NCBI RefSeq assembly: GCF_040049275.1
Contig: NZ_JBDZDT010000001.1
Coordinates: 310,001 to 374,000 of the forward strand
DNA length: 64,000 nt
Direction: 5' to 3'
From: Aquabacter sp040049275
Lineage (GTDB): Bacteria; Pseudomonadota; Alphaproteobacteria; Rhizobiales; Xanthobacteraceae
The position numbers and the translations under genes are program-made. Shown here piece by piece: positions 1-7,943 of this stretch; the first letter of the stretch is position 1, and each line of letters starts with the position of its first letter. The notes beneath the pieces were generated by a model. It searched no databases. It saw only the letters and a list, made by a program, of their open reading frames with translations, and was not told the origin of the DNA.

Positions 1-508
1 GCCTGTCGATGGTACATTCCGCCGGCAGGTGGATCAGCGAGGAGGCGAGCCCGGGGCCGATGGGCTCGCTGGAGGCCTGCGCCAGCGCCATCAGCACCGG
101 CGCAAGGTTGAGCTCGCGATGCGCGGAGAGCAGCATCTCGACGGCCTTGTCGCGCCACGCCGCAAGCTCGCGGGTGACCACCAGCTCGGAGGACGGGAAG
201 GCGAGCGAACCCGGCGGCGTCATGGTCTGCGCCGCCAGCCATTCGGGCTTGAGATAGACCACGAGGAAAAGTCCGCACGCGCCGCAGCTCTCCGGCATGA
301 AGCTGTGTGGCTCCCAGGGATTGACGGCGGCTCCCATGAAGGGGTCGGCGCGGAACGCGCGGCCGTTGACGTTCACGAGCCCGCATCCGCCTTCCAGATA
401 GAAGATCAGATGGGCCTCTCGGTGGGCATGCAAGACCAGCGGACGATCGAGGGCGTAGATCGACACCCGGCCGAACGGCCCGTGGCAAACCGCGACTGCG
501 CGACTCAT
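1..508 (-). CDS. AraC-family transcriptional regulator, N-terminal part (cut by window edge)
   Basis: Reading the minus strand from the ATG at 508 gives an open frame that runs off the left edge, so only about 169 residues are visible. They form a cupin-type sensor domain: the HAHREAHLIFYLEGG stretch (about residues 27-41) and the later NPWEPHSF stretch are the two beta-barrel motifs of AraC-type effector domains. The DNA-binding helix-turn-helix part should lie beyond the window. The gene is downstream of and co-directional with the LivK-type receptor gene, with a gap of about 160 bases, so it may respond to that receptor's ligand. A stand-alone cupin enzyme is the alternative, but the sequence after the barrel looks like an AraC linker. 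Confidence 0.7.
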   Translation of the reverse strand, partial: MSRAVAVCHGPFGRVSIYALDRPLVLHAHREAHLIFYLEGGCGLVNVNGRAFRADPFMGAAVNPWEPHSFMPESCGACGLFLVVYLKPEWLAAQTMTPPGSLAFPSSELVVTRELAAWRDKAVEMLLSAHRELNLAPVLMALAQASSEPIGPGLASSLIHLPAECTIDR

Positions 509-667
509 GGCTCCTCGCGTACAGTGTGGCGAGCGGCGCCTCTTCCGGCATGCCCCGCCTGATGCCGCACGCAAACGCGCGGGCGACACCGTGAACCGGT
601 ACGGAACGATGGTCGGAAGGGGCGCTTGCGAGCCGCGCCCCATTCCGGGGATGGTGTGCTCAGCCGC

Positions 668-1918
668 TTACGGCTTGCACTCCGGATTGGTCCGCGAGGG
701 CAGCCCCACGGCCTTGAAGGCTTCCGGCGACAGGCCCAGGGTCTCCGGGACGTCGGGCACAGTCTTCACGAACTTGTTGGTCAGATCGCCGTTCGGCAGT
801 TCGGCGACCTCGGTGATGAAGGTCGTGGCGATGGCCTGCCGGTTTGCGTCCAGCTTGACCTTGCCGTTCGGGGCGTCGAGTTCAGTCTTGGCCAGTTCGG
901 CCCGCAACTTGGCGCCGCCATCGGACAGGTCGCCATTGACCTTGTCCATCGCCTTCGCGAGCGCGTTGAACGCGTTGTAGTAATTGGTGGCGAAGAGCGA
1001 GGGGCTGGCGAAGCGCTTGTCGGCCGGGAAGGCTTCCTGATAGGCCTTCACCCATTCCTTCCAGCGCGGATCGTCCCAGGCGTCCGCGACGCCGCCGGAC
1101 GAGGGCGTGCCCACCAGCAGCTTCTTGGCGGCGCCGCGCGACGACAGCACGGTCTGGTCCACCATGATGGAGCCGCCGATGAACTTCGCCTTGCCGCCGG
1201 TCTGGCTGTACTGGTTGAGGAAGTTCACCGCATCGCCGCCGCCGAGGCCGAGGAAGACGGCATCGACGTCATCGGGGATGTTGGCGATCACCGAGCCGAA
1301 GTCCTTCGTTCCGAGCGGGACCCACTGGCGCTGGACGATCTGGCCGCCGGCCTTGCAATAGCCTAGGGCGAAGCCGAAGACCTGCGTATAGGGAAAGGAA
1401 TAATCCTCCCCGATCACGGCGACTTTCTTGTAGCCCTTGTCCTTGAAGACATATTCGCCGAGGCCCGCCATCCACTGCGCGCCGTCGCTATTGAACCGGA
1501 AGAAGTTCGGCGATGGATTGACATAGGTCGTCTCGAGCGCACCGGACGAGCCGTTGATCATGACGAGGTTCGGCACCGTCTTGCTATAGTCGCGCATGGC
1601 GATGCCTTCGGACCCCGACAGGGGACCGATGATCAACTGGACCTTGTCCTGCTCGACGAGCTTGCGCGCTGCGCGCAGCGCGGAGTCCGGGCTGGCGTCG
1701 GTCGCAACAATGATGAGCTCGATGTCACGGCCGGCAATCTTGTTGTTTGCCTGCTTGGCGGCGATCTGCACGCCGCGCACGCCGTCTTCGCCGCCCGAGG
1801 TCAGCGCACCCGAAAGGGTCGCCATAACGCCGATTTTCAGTTTTTCTTGAGCTTGGCCGCTCGAAGTGGATGCCATTAAACAGCAGGCCGCGACGGCCGC
1901 CATAAGCGCCTTCCGCAT
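668..1918 (-). CDS. Branched-chain amino acid/amide-type ABC transporter periplasmic binding protein (LivK-like)
   Basis: This 416-residue protein carries a Sec signal peptide (MRKALMAAVAACCLMAS, cleavage near SGQA/Q) and then the EKLKIGVMATLSGALTSGGEDGVRG opening of type I periplasmic receptors. The family binds amino acids, amides, urea or aromatic acids in the periplasm and hands them to LivHMGF permeases. The ATG at 1918 is chosen over an in-frame start at 1936 because GGGAGG lies six bases before it. No permease or ATPase genes are visible next to it, so its partners are elsewhere, beyond the left edge or shared. The ligand cannot be read from the sequence. Confidence 0.85.
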   Translation of the reverse strand: MRKALMAAVAACCLMASTSSGQAQEKLKIGVMATLSGALTSGGEDGVRGVQIAAKQANNKIAGRDIELIIVATDASPDSALRAARKLVEQDKVQLIIGPLSGSEGIAMRDYSKTVPNLVMINGSSGALETTYVNPSPNFFRFNSDGAQWMAGLGEYVFKDKGYKKVAVIGEDYSFPYTQVFGFALGYCKAGGQIVQRQWVPLGTKDFGSVIANIPDDVDAVFLGLGGGDAVNFLNQYSQTGGKAKFIGGSIMVDQTVLSSRGAAKKLLVGTPSSGGVADAWDDPRWKEWVKAYQEAFPADKRFASPSLFATNYYNAFNALAKAMDKVNGDLSDGGAKLRAELAKTELDAPNGKVKLDANRQAIATTFITEVAELPNGDLTNKFVKTVPDVPETLGLSPEAFKAVGLPSRTNPECKP

Positions 1919-2516
1919 CGTATTCCCTCCCTGCATACCCGGCCACGTCGAAGGTTTGCACGACGAAGCCGATGGCGGAGTTTTTTTATTCCGCTCTAAC
2001 CTTACGGTACCACAGGGCGACCGGCTGCCAAGATCGCAAACATTGCTGAGGGTCTGCTTTTCGCGATGCCCGGCCTATTTTTCCGGCCTTTGTTCGGGCC
2101 GCTTCGAAGGAAGTTCGACCGCAAGGCGGGTGTTCAGAGCCTGGATGCGCACCTTGATACAGAGGTAAATCCCGCCCCTGCAAAGCGCCGAAGATATCTG
2201 GGCTGTGGCCAAGCTTTCGTGAGATGGATCCACGATCCACCCTCAGACACGCCTCTTGGCTAATGCTGGAGCACGGCACGATGTTTGCCGGAATATTAAA
2301 GAGGCGCATCGGAAATATGCCACTCCCGATGACTTCCATCGGCATCTTCATAAGAAAGACATCGATGATATTCTACTATAGCCTGTAGTCTCGGGCCGCC
2401 CGCCCGAATGGGCTGCAATCGCCTCTCTTGACTTGGGGCGCGGGCGCACCTAACGATCGCACAACAATGCAAAAAAATTTTCGTTATCCGAAATTTTCGG
2501 TGCGGTGGAGGAAACG
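1919..2516. other. Long divergent intergenic region
   Basis: About 600 bases separate the LivK-like gene (leftward) from the Bug receptor gene (rightward). The open frames inside it have no recognisable domain, no good ribosome site and unlike codon use, so I treat it as non-coding. It is visibly less GC-rich than its neighbours. It holds the CCGAAA-T-TTTCGG palindrome listed separately near its right end, and a weak GCGGA...TCCGC dyad around a T-run near 1977-1995. Confidence 0.5.
2483..2500. promoter_or_regulatory. Putative operator: CCGAAA-T-TTTCGG palindrome before the Bug receptor gene
   Basis: A perfect 13-bp palindrome (2488-2500) is preceded by GTTATC. The joined string GTTATCCGAAAT reappears at 4472-4483 between the IclR gene and the FAH-family gene. 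Position, 17-29 bases before the receptor start, and the shared half-site suggest an IclR-type operator. Confidence 0.55.
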
Positions 2517-3500
2517 ATGATCAAGCGGCGGGATTTTCTGGCTTCCTCGGCGGCCCTTGTCGGGGCAGCGATCGCCCCTTCCATGCTGTGGGCGGACACG
2601 AAGGGCTTCCCCAATCGCCACATTCGAATGGTCGTCCCCTTCGCACCCGGCGGCGGCGTGGATGTCTTCGCCCGGCTGATCGCCCAGAAGCTGAAGGATC
2701 TGAAGGGCTACACGGTCATCGTGGAAAATCGCAGCGGCGCCAATGGATCCGTCGGCGGCAATGCCGTCCGGACGTCCGATCCGGACGGATATAGCATCCT
2801 GTTCTCGGCGGGCACGCAGGTGATGACCAAGAGCGTCATGAAGACGCCGCCCTACGATCCCATCGCCGACTTCACACCCATTGCACGGGCCGGCGAGGCG
2901 CCGATGATCCTGGTGATGTCGCCGAAGCGGCCACAGAACACCCTCGCCGAGATCATCGCAAACGCCCGCACGCAGCCCAATGAGTGGAATTTCGCGACCT
3001 CCGCCCTGGGGTCTCCCGGCCACCTCGCCGAACTTGAATTCAACCGGCTGGCAAAACTCAATCTCGATATCATTCCCTATCGCGGGACAGCCCCCGGATT
3101 GGTGGACGTTTCAGCCGGGCACGTTCAGCTCATGATCGATCCGGTCCTGGCCCTGCTCCCGTCCGCCCAAGGCGGGAATGTCAAAGCCATTGCCCTGACA
3201 TCCGCAAAGCGCAGCAGCCTTGCCCCCGATGTGCCCACCGCCGCGGAGAGCGGGCTGCCCGGCCTCGACCAGGCGTCGTGGTACGGGGTGTGGGGGCCGA
3301 AGGGCCTGCCGGATGACCTCGTCACGCTGCTGAATGCCGCCATCAACGAGGCCGTGCAGTCCCTGGCCGAGAGCGGCCAGCTTGCGAAAATCGGCATTGA
3401 GCCCGCCACCGAAACGCCGAAGCAGTTCGATGCCTTCCAGCGCAGCTACCTTGAGAAAGGCAGCGAATTGCTGAAGGCCGCAAACTTCGAGCCCATCTAG
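2517..3500 (+). CDS. Bug-family (tripartite tricarboxylate transporter-type) periplasmic solute receptor
   Basis: The 327-residue protein starts at the ATG at 2517, set by GGAGG at 2507-2511; an in-frame GTG at 2505 is less likely. It begins MIKRRDFLASSAALVGAA, a signal with a twin-arginine-like KRRDFL motif. The mature part has the family hallmarks: NRHIRMVVPFAPGGGVDVFAR, a GANGSVGGNAV loop and GYSILFSAGTQ. Bug/TctC receptors bind carboxylic acids or related small molecules in the periplasm. No TctA/TctB membrane genes are nearby. It lies next to an IclR regulator and an FAH-HyuA-HyuB operon that shares a possible operator, so it probably delivers or senses the substrate of those enzymes. 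Confidence 0.88.
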   Translation: MIKRRDFLASSAALVGAAIAPSMLWADTKGFPNRHIRMVVPFAPGGGVDVFARLIAQKLKDLKGYTVIVENRSGANGSVGGNAVRTSDPDGYSILFSAGTQVMTKSVMKTPPYDPIADFTPIARAGEAPMILVMSPKRPQNTLAEIIANARTQPNEWNFATSALGSPGHLAELEFNRLAKLNLDIIPYRGTAPGLVDVSAGHVQLMIDPVLALLPSAQGGNVKAIALTSAKRSSLAPDVPTAAESGLPGLDQASWYGVWGPKGLPDDLVTLLNAAINEAVQSLAESGQLAKIGIEPATETPKQFDAFQRSYLEKGSELLKAANFEPI

Positions 3501-3558
3501 GTTTTCCAGCCACCAGACCGGCGGGCGCTGACGCGCCCGCACGGGGTGCGGGGACGCG

Positions 3559-4383
3559 CTACCAGGGACGCGTGACCATCGCGATGATCCCGCCGGCGTC
3601 GAAGGCGCGCCCGAGATCCCGGGTGGAAACCAACAGCGGACCAAGAACATTCCGCTGTAGGTCTTCCAGGCTCGCGCGGACCGACGGCGCCGCCACGCTG
3701 ATGGCCCCGACAGGGCGGCCGTCAGCATCGAGGACGGGTGCCGCGATAATCAGAAGCCCATTCTGTATCAATGAGCTGGCGAGATAGTAGCCCTTCTCGC
3801 GGATGCGCTGCAGCTCCTCGTCCAGACCCGGATCGAGCCTGGGCTCCGCATCGGACTTGGAAGCCGCCTTGATGGCCGCCAAACGCTCGCTGGGGAGATA
3901 GGCCAGGATCGCCCGGCCGATCACCGAGGTATGAGCGGGAATGGTGGTTCCGATCTGGATATCAACACCGAGCCTGGCAAATCCGGCGCGCACCCGCTCG
4001 ACATACAGCACCTGGTGCCCCTCCAGCACCGCAAAGCTCGCGGCCTCGCTGGTATCGCTGACAAGCGCGCGCAGAAAGGGCCGCACCATGTCGCGGACGT
4101 CCCGCCTGGCGATGGCCCGGTGGCCGAGGTCCAGAACCTTCAGGGTCAGCGCGAAGCGGCGCCCCTCCAGCCGCTTCACATAGCCGTCTTCGACCAAGGT
4201 GTTCAGCATGCGGAAGCAGGTTCCGGCATCGAGGCCGCTCCCGCGCCCGATCTCGCTCAGCGTCAGCGGCGCATCGGACTGCGCGATGGTCTCCAGAATG
4301 CGCAGTCCCTTGGACAGGGATTGGACGGCGCTTTTCCGATCCGCGACCCGCTCGGCACCCGGACCCTCCGTCACTGAACTCAC
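3559..4383 (-). CDS. IclR-family transcriptional regulator
   Basis: The protein has an N-terminal winged helix-turn-helix (SAVQSLSKGLRILETIAQ, then LTLSEIGRGSGLDAGTCFRML) and a C-terminal effector domain (GTTIPAHTSVIGRAILAYLP, ending GAISVAAPSVR), the standard IclR layout at normal length. I place the start at the GTG at 4383, giving 274 residues, because AGAGAGG lies about eight bases before it. An in-frame TTG at 4428 would add 15 residues but has no ribosome site. The gene diverges from the FAH-HyuA-HyuB operon and converges with the Bug receptor gene. It is the obvious local regulator, with ATCCGAA-type dyads in the divergent promoter and before the receptor gene. Confidence 0.87.
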   Translation of the reverse strand: MSSVTEGPGAERVADRKSAVQSLSKGLRILETIAQSDAPLTLSEIGRGSGLDAGTCFRMLNTLVEDGYVKRLEGRRFALTLKVLDLGHRAIARRDVRDMVRPFLRALVSDTSEAASFAVLEGHQVLYVERVRAGFARLGVDIQIGTTIPAHTSVIGRAILAYLPSERLAAIKAASKSDAEPRLDPGLDEELQRIREKGYYLASSLIQNGLLIIAAPVLDADGRPVGAISVAAPSVRASLEDLQRNVLGPLLVSTRDLGRAFDAGGIIAMVTRPW

Positions 4384-4471
4384 TTGGGTAACCTCTCTCG
4401 TATCGTCAAAGGCTTCTTTTAACCCCAATTACGTTGCCGGTCCCGTTGACAACGCAAGCGCATTCTACAAT

Positions 4472-4494
4472 GTTATCCGAAATAAAATTCGGAT
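4472..4494. promoter_or_regulatory. Putative IclR operator: ATCCGAA-N6-TTCGGAT dyad
   Basis: Between the divergent IclR gene and the FAH operon lies a perfect 7-bp inverted repeat, ATCCGAA (4475-4481) and TTCGGAT (4488-4494), with a six-base A/T spacer. A third half-site, ATTCCGAA, follows at 4493-4500. The left half with its flank, GTTATCCGAAAT, is identical to the sequence before the receptor gene at 2483-2494. Autoregulation and co-control of both units is the simplest reading. Confidence 0.6.
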
Positions 4495-4732
4495 TCCGAA
4501 AAAATTTAGGAGAGGCGATGCGAGACGCGATTTCGATGGGGATCGGACGAAGGGGTATATCCATGGTATCCGGCCGCATGTCGGCGCGGACGACCCGATC
4601 GTCGGCACCGTCGCGCTTCGTCTTCGCACGTCCCCGCGCGCGCCACTGAACAGCCCTCATGCTGACGGCGGAGAGCCGCTGCGCTGCCCCTCCCCGCCAC
4701 ATCCCTCTTCGCCAGACCCAAAGGAGTTCCAG

Positions 4733-5593
4733 ATGAAGTTCGCCTCGTTCCATATCGATGGCCGCCCGACCTATGGTGCGGTCGATGGCGAGATCATCGC
4801 CGAGGTGACCAGCGAGCACCGGCAGGCCTATGCGGACCTGCGCGCGGCCATTGCATCGGATCGGCTGACCGAGATCGGCCAGGCGGCTCTGGCGAGCGGC
4901 AAGCGGCACCCGGTCGGCGGCATCCGCCTCGACCCGGTGATCCCGAACCCGGACAAGATCATCTGCGTCGGGCTCAACTACGAAAGCCATCGCCTGGAGA
5001 CGAAGCGGCCGGACAGCGCCTATCCCTCCATCTTCCTGCGCTTCGCCGACACCCAGATCGGCCACGATGCACCGACCATCCTCCCCCTGAGCTCGACCCG
5101 CTTCGACTATGAAGGGGAGCTCGCGGTGGTGATCGGCAAGGGCGGCCGGTACATTTCAGAGGCTGACGCCCTCGACCATGTCGCCGGCTATAGCTGCTAC
5201 AACGACGTCTCCGTCCGCGACTGGCAGCGCCACACGCACCAGTTCACGCCCGGCAAGAACTTCCCAGCCACCGGCCCCTTCGGGCCCTTCCTGGTGACCC
5301 CTGACGAAGTGGGCGATCTCGCGCCGCTGCGCATCACCACCCGCCTCAATGGCGAGGTCATGCAGGATGCCCATTTCTCGCAGCTCATCTTCTCTGTTCC
5401 GCACATCATTTCCTACGTGTCCGGCTTCACGGAGCTGCGGCCGGGCGATGTGATCGCCACCGGCACGCCGGGCGGAGTCGGCGACCGCCGCGAGCCGCCC
5501 CACTACATGAAGGCGGGGGACGTCGTCGAAGTGGAGATCGAGCGCGTCGGCCTCCTGCGCAACCACGTGGAAGCCGAGAAGAGCGCGGTCTGA
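4733..5593 (+). CDS. Fumarylacetoacetate hydrolase (FAH) family protein
   Basis: This 286-residue protein starts at the ATG at 4733 behind AAGGAG; the much longer upstream reading frame is fortuitous. It shows the FAH fold signature: a short N-terminal domain, then NPDKIICVGLNYESHR, the metal-binding FDYEGELAVVIGKGGR motif, GYSCYNDVSVRDWQ, and the terminal GDVIATGTPGGVG segment. The family cleaves or isomerises C-C bonds of 1,3-diketones and 2-hydroxydienoates, or decarboxylates oxaloacetate-like acids, with Mg or Ca. It is the first gene of an operon with hydantoinase-type subunits, 262 bases upstream of them across a palindromic repeat. The exact reaction is not readable. Confidence 0.85.
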   Translation: MKFASFHIDGRPTYGAVDGEIIAEVTSEHRQAYADLRAAIASDRLTEIGQAALASGKRHPVGGIRLDPVIPNPDKIICVGLNYESHRLETKRPDSAYPSIFLRFADTQIGHDAPTILPLSSTRFDYEGELAVVIGKGGRYISEADALDHVAGYSCYNDVSVRDWQRHTHQFTPGKNFPATGPFGPFLVTPDEVGDLAPLRITTRLNGEVMQDAHFSQLIFSVPHIISYVSGFTELRPGDVIATGTPGGVGDRREPPHYMKAGDVVEVEIERVGLLRNHVEAEKSAV

Positions 5594-5598
5594 GCCGC

Positions 5599-5835
5599 GT
5601 CGACATTCAACGGCGGGGAAGGTCCAAGAACCACCGTCATGGCCGGGCTTGTCCCGAAGTCGGATGTTTCCGACTTCGGTTCATCAAGTGGGGAAGTCGG
5701 CAACAGCCGACTTCCCGGCCATCCACGGGGCTCCGCCAGGTGGATGCTTAAGGGAGAGCCGTGGATGCCCGGGACAAGCCCGGGCATGACGGGAGCATCA
5801 AACGGAAACCGCCGACACATTGAACGTCGATGCTG
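5599..5835. repeat. Composite nested palindromic repeat element
   Basis: The gap between the FAH and hyuA-like genes is filled by a large folding element. Outer arms pair CCGTCATGGCCGGGCTTGTC (from 5632) with the imperfect complement near 5772-5793 (GGGACAAGCCCGGGCATGAC). Inside lie CGAAGTCGGA/TCCGACTTCG around 5656-5678, GGGAAGTCGGC/GCCGACTTCCC around 5690-5716, and CATCCAC/GTGGATG copies at 5720-5766. The flanks (GTCGACATTCAACG at 5609, CATTGAACGTCGATG at 5818) are also roughly complementary. Its core matches the mobile extragenic palindromes of Bradyrhizobium/Xanthobacter-type genomes as I remember them. Confidence 0.7.
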
Positions 5836-5855
5836 CCTAAGGGAGAAACATCGCA

Positions 5856-7943
5856 ATGGCCGCCGCACCTGACGTGACATCGAACACCTTGCGCATCGCC
5901 GTGGATATCGGCGGCACCTTCACGGACCTTGCCGCCTTCGACGAGGCGACCGGAGAGCTTCGCTTCGGCAAGGCGCTGTCGACCCATGGCGCGCTCGTCA
6001 ACGGCATCCAGCACACGCTGCTGGATGCCGACGTCAAGGTCGATGACGCCTATCTCTTCCTGCATGGCTCGACCATTGCCATCAACACGCTGCTGGAGCG
6101 TTCCGGCGCGAAGACCGCGCTCCTGATCACCGAAGGCTTCCGCGACATCTACGAGATCGGCCGCGTCAACCGGCCGGACGCCTACAATCTCTTCTTCTCG
6201 AAGCACGAGCCTCTTGTCCGGCGGTCCCTGCGCTTCGAGGTGCCGGAACGCCTGCGGGCCGATGGCGCGACCCATCGCAAGCTCGACGAGGACGCCGTCC
6301 GCACGCTCGTGAAATCGCTCGCGGACCGCGAGATCGAATCCGTCGCGGTGCTGCTGCTGCATTCATACCGCAACCCCCAGCACGAGATCCGGGTGAAGCA
6401 GATCGTCCAGGAGGAGCTGCCGGGCGTCTTCGTGTCCGCCTCCCACGAACTGTCCCAGGAATACCGGGAGTTCGAGCGTGTCTCGACGGTGGCGGCGAAC
6501 GCCTATGTGGGGCCGCGCGTCGCCGCCTATCTCGGTGAGCTGGAAGACCACCTCCAAGCCAGCGGCTTCAAGGGCACCTTCTATGCGGTCCAGTCCACGG
6601 GCGGCCTTTTCCCCGTGGAACATGCCCGGCGCGAATGCGTGCGCATGCTGGAATCAGGCCCCGCCGCCGGCGTCATCGGCGCGCAGGCCATCTGCACGCA
6701 GCTTGGCCTGCCCGACGCCATCGCCTTCGACATGGGCGGCACCACCGCCAAGGCCGGCGTGATCAGCGAGGGACGTCCGCTGACCACCGGCAGCGCCCTC
6801 ATCGGCGGCTATGAGCGCGCGCTGCCGATCCAGATCCCCATGATGGACATCTTCGAAGTGGGCACCGGGGGCGGAAGCCTTGCGCGCGTCGGCGAGGGCA
6901 ATGCGCTCCGGGTCGGCCCCCAAAGCGCGGGCTCCATGCCGGGACCGGCCTGCTATGGGCGCGGCGGAACGGAGCCCACCGTCACCGACGCCAATTTGCT
7001 GCTCGGCCGGCTGGACCCGGAGCACTTCCTCGGCGGCGCCATGGCGCTCGACGTCGAGGCGGCGCGCAAGGCGATGAGCGATGTGGCCGACCGGCTCGGG
7101 CTCGATCCCATCAAGACGGCCGAAGGCATTCTGCGCATCGCCATCACCGCCATGTCCTACGCGGTCAAAGCAGTCACCACCGAGCGCGGGCTGGATGCAG
7201 GCGCGTTCACCATGGTCGTCTATGGCGGCGCGGGGCCGCTCCACGCCTCCGCCATCGCCCGGGAAATCGGCATCAAGCGGGTCCTGATCCCGTTTGCACC
7301 CGGCCACTTCTCGGCCTTCGGCATGCTGTTCAGCGACCTGCGCTATGATTTCGTGCGCTCCTGCTTCCGCAAGCTCGCCGAGGTGACCTTCGAGGAATTG
7401 GAGGACATCTATCGCGGCATGGAGGACGAGGGTCGGGCGGCCATCGCCGGCTCTGTGGTGCGGCCGGAAAGCGTGCGCGTCGAGCGCGCGGCCGACATGC
7501 GCTATGTCGGCCAGGAGCACGCGGTGACGGTGGACCTGCCCGAAGACCTGTTCCTGAACGCCGATCACGCGGCCTTCAAGCGGCGCTTCGACGAGGTCCA
7601 TGCGGTGCGCTATGGAACGTCCTCGCCGTCCGAGGCCTGCGAGATCGTGAGCCTGCGCACCACGGTTCTCGGCGTCATGGCAAAGCCCGCGCCGCGGACC
7701 GTGCCTGAAGGCGGCGAAGAGCCCACGGCGGACGCCGTCCGCATCGTCAAGCCGGTCTTCTTCGGCGACCGCTTCCACGACACGCCCGTCTACAGCCGCA
7801 CGCACCTGAAGGCGGGCAACCGCCTCTCCGGCCCGCTGCTGGTGGAGGAGCACGCCTCCACCACAGTCGTGGCGCCCGGCGACGAGCTCGTCGTCGATCG
7901 GTTCGGAAACCTCGTCATCGCTATCGGGAGCGCCCGCTCATGA
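5856..7943 (+). CDS. Hydantoinase/oxoprolinase family protein, subunit A (HyuA-like)
   Basis: The 695-residue protein has the actin/hexokinase-like ATP-binding layout of HyuA: RIAVDIGGTFTDLAAFDE near residue 12, GSTIAINTLLER near 70, FDMGGTTAKAGVI near 290 and YGGAGPLHA near 455. HyuA-type subunits use ATP to activate amide, lactam or ketone substrates for the HyuB partner. Known members are N-methylhydantoinase, 5-oxoprolinase and the acetone/acetophenone carboxylases. AAGGGAG precedes the ATG. The stop overlaps the start of the HyuB-like gene in an ATGA, so the two are translationally coupled. The neighbouring FAH-family enzyme and Bug receptor suggest a small heterocycle or carbonyl compound as substrate; that is inference. 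Confidence 0.9.
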   Translation: MAAAPDVTSNTLRIAVDIGGTFTDLAAFDEATGELRFGKALSTHGALVNGIQHTLLDADVKVDDAYLFLHGSTIAINTLLERSGAKTALLITEGFRDIYEIGRVNRPDAYNLFFSKHEPLVRRSLRFEVPERLRADGATHRKLDEDAVRTLVKSLADREIESVAVLLLHSYRNPQHEIRVKQIVQEELPGVFVSASHELSQEYREFERVSTVAANAYVGPRVAAYLGELEDHLQASGFKGTFYAVQSTGGLFPVEHARRECVRMLESGPAAGVIGAQAICTQLGLPDAIAFDMGGTTAKAGVISEGRPLTTGSALIGGYERALPIQIPMMDIFEVGTGGGSLARVGEGNALRVGPQSAGSMPGPACYGRGGTEPTVTDANLLLGRLDPEHFLGGAMALDVEAARKAMSDVADRLGLDPIKTAEGILRIAITAMSYAVKAVTTERGLDAGAFTMVVYGGAGPLHASAIAREIGIKRVLIPFAPGHFSAFGMLFSDLRYDFVRSCFRKLAEVTFEELEDIYRGMEDEGRAAIAGSVVRPESVRVERAADMRYVGQEHAVTVDLPEDLFLNADHAAFKRRFDEVHAVRYGTSSPSEACEIVSLRTTVLGVMAKPAPRTVPEGGEEPTADAVRIVKPVFFGDRFHDTPVYSRTHLKAGNRLSGPLLVEEHASTTVVAPGDELVVDRFGNLVIAIGSARS

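Noticed and set aside
1986..2351. Small open frame in the 1919-2516 gap
   Set aside because: It has no recognisable domain or ribosome site, and its composition is unlike that of real genes here.
4199..4732. N-terminal extension of the FAH-family gene
   Set aside because: The extra 178 residues overlap the divergent IclR gene and promoter, and the ribosome site at 4733 is clear.
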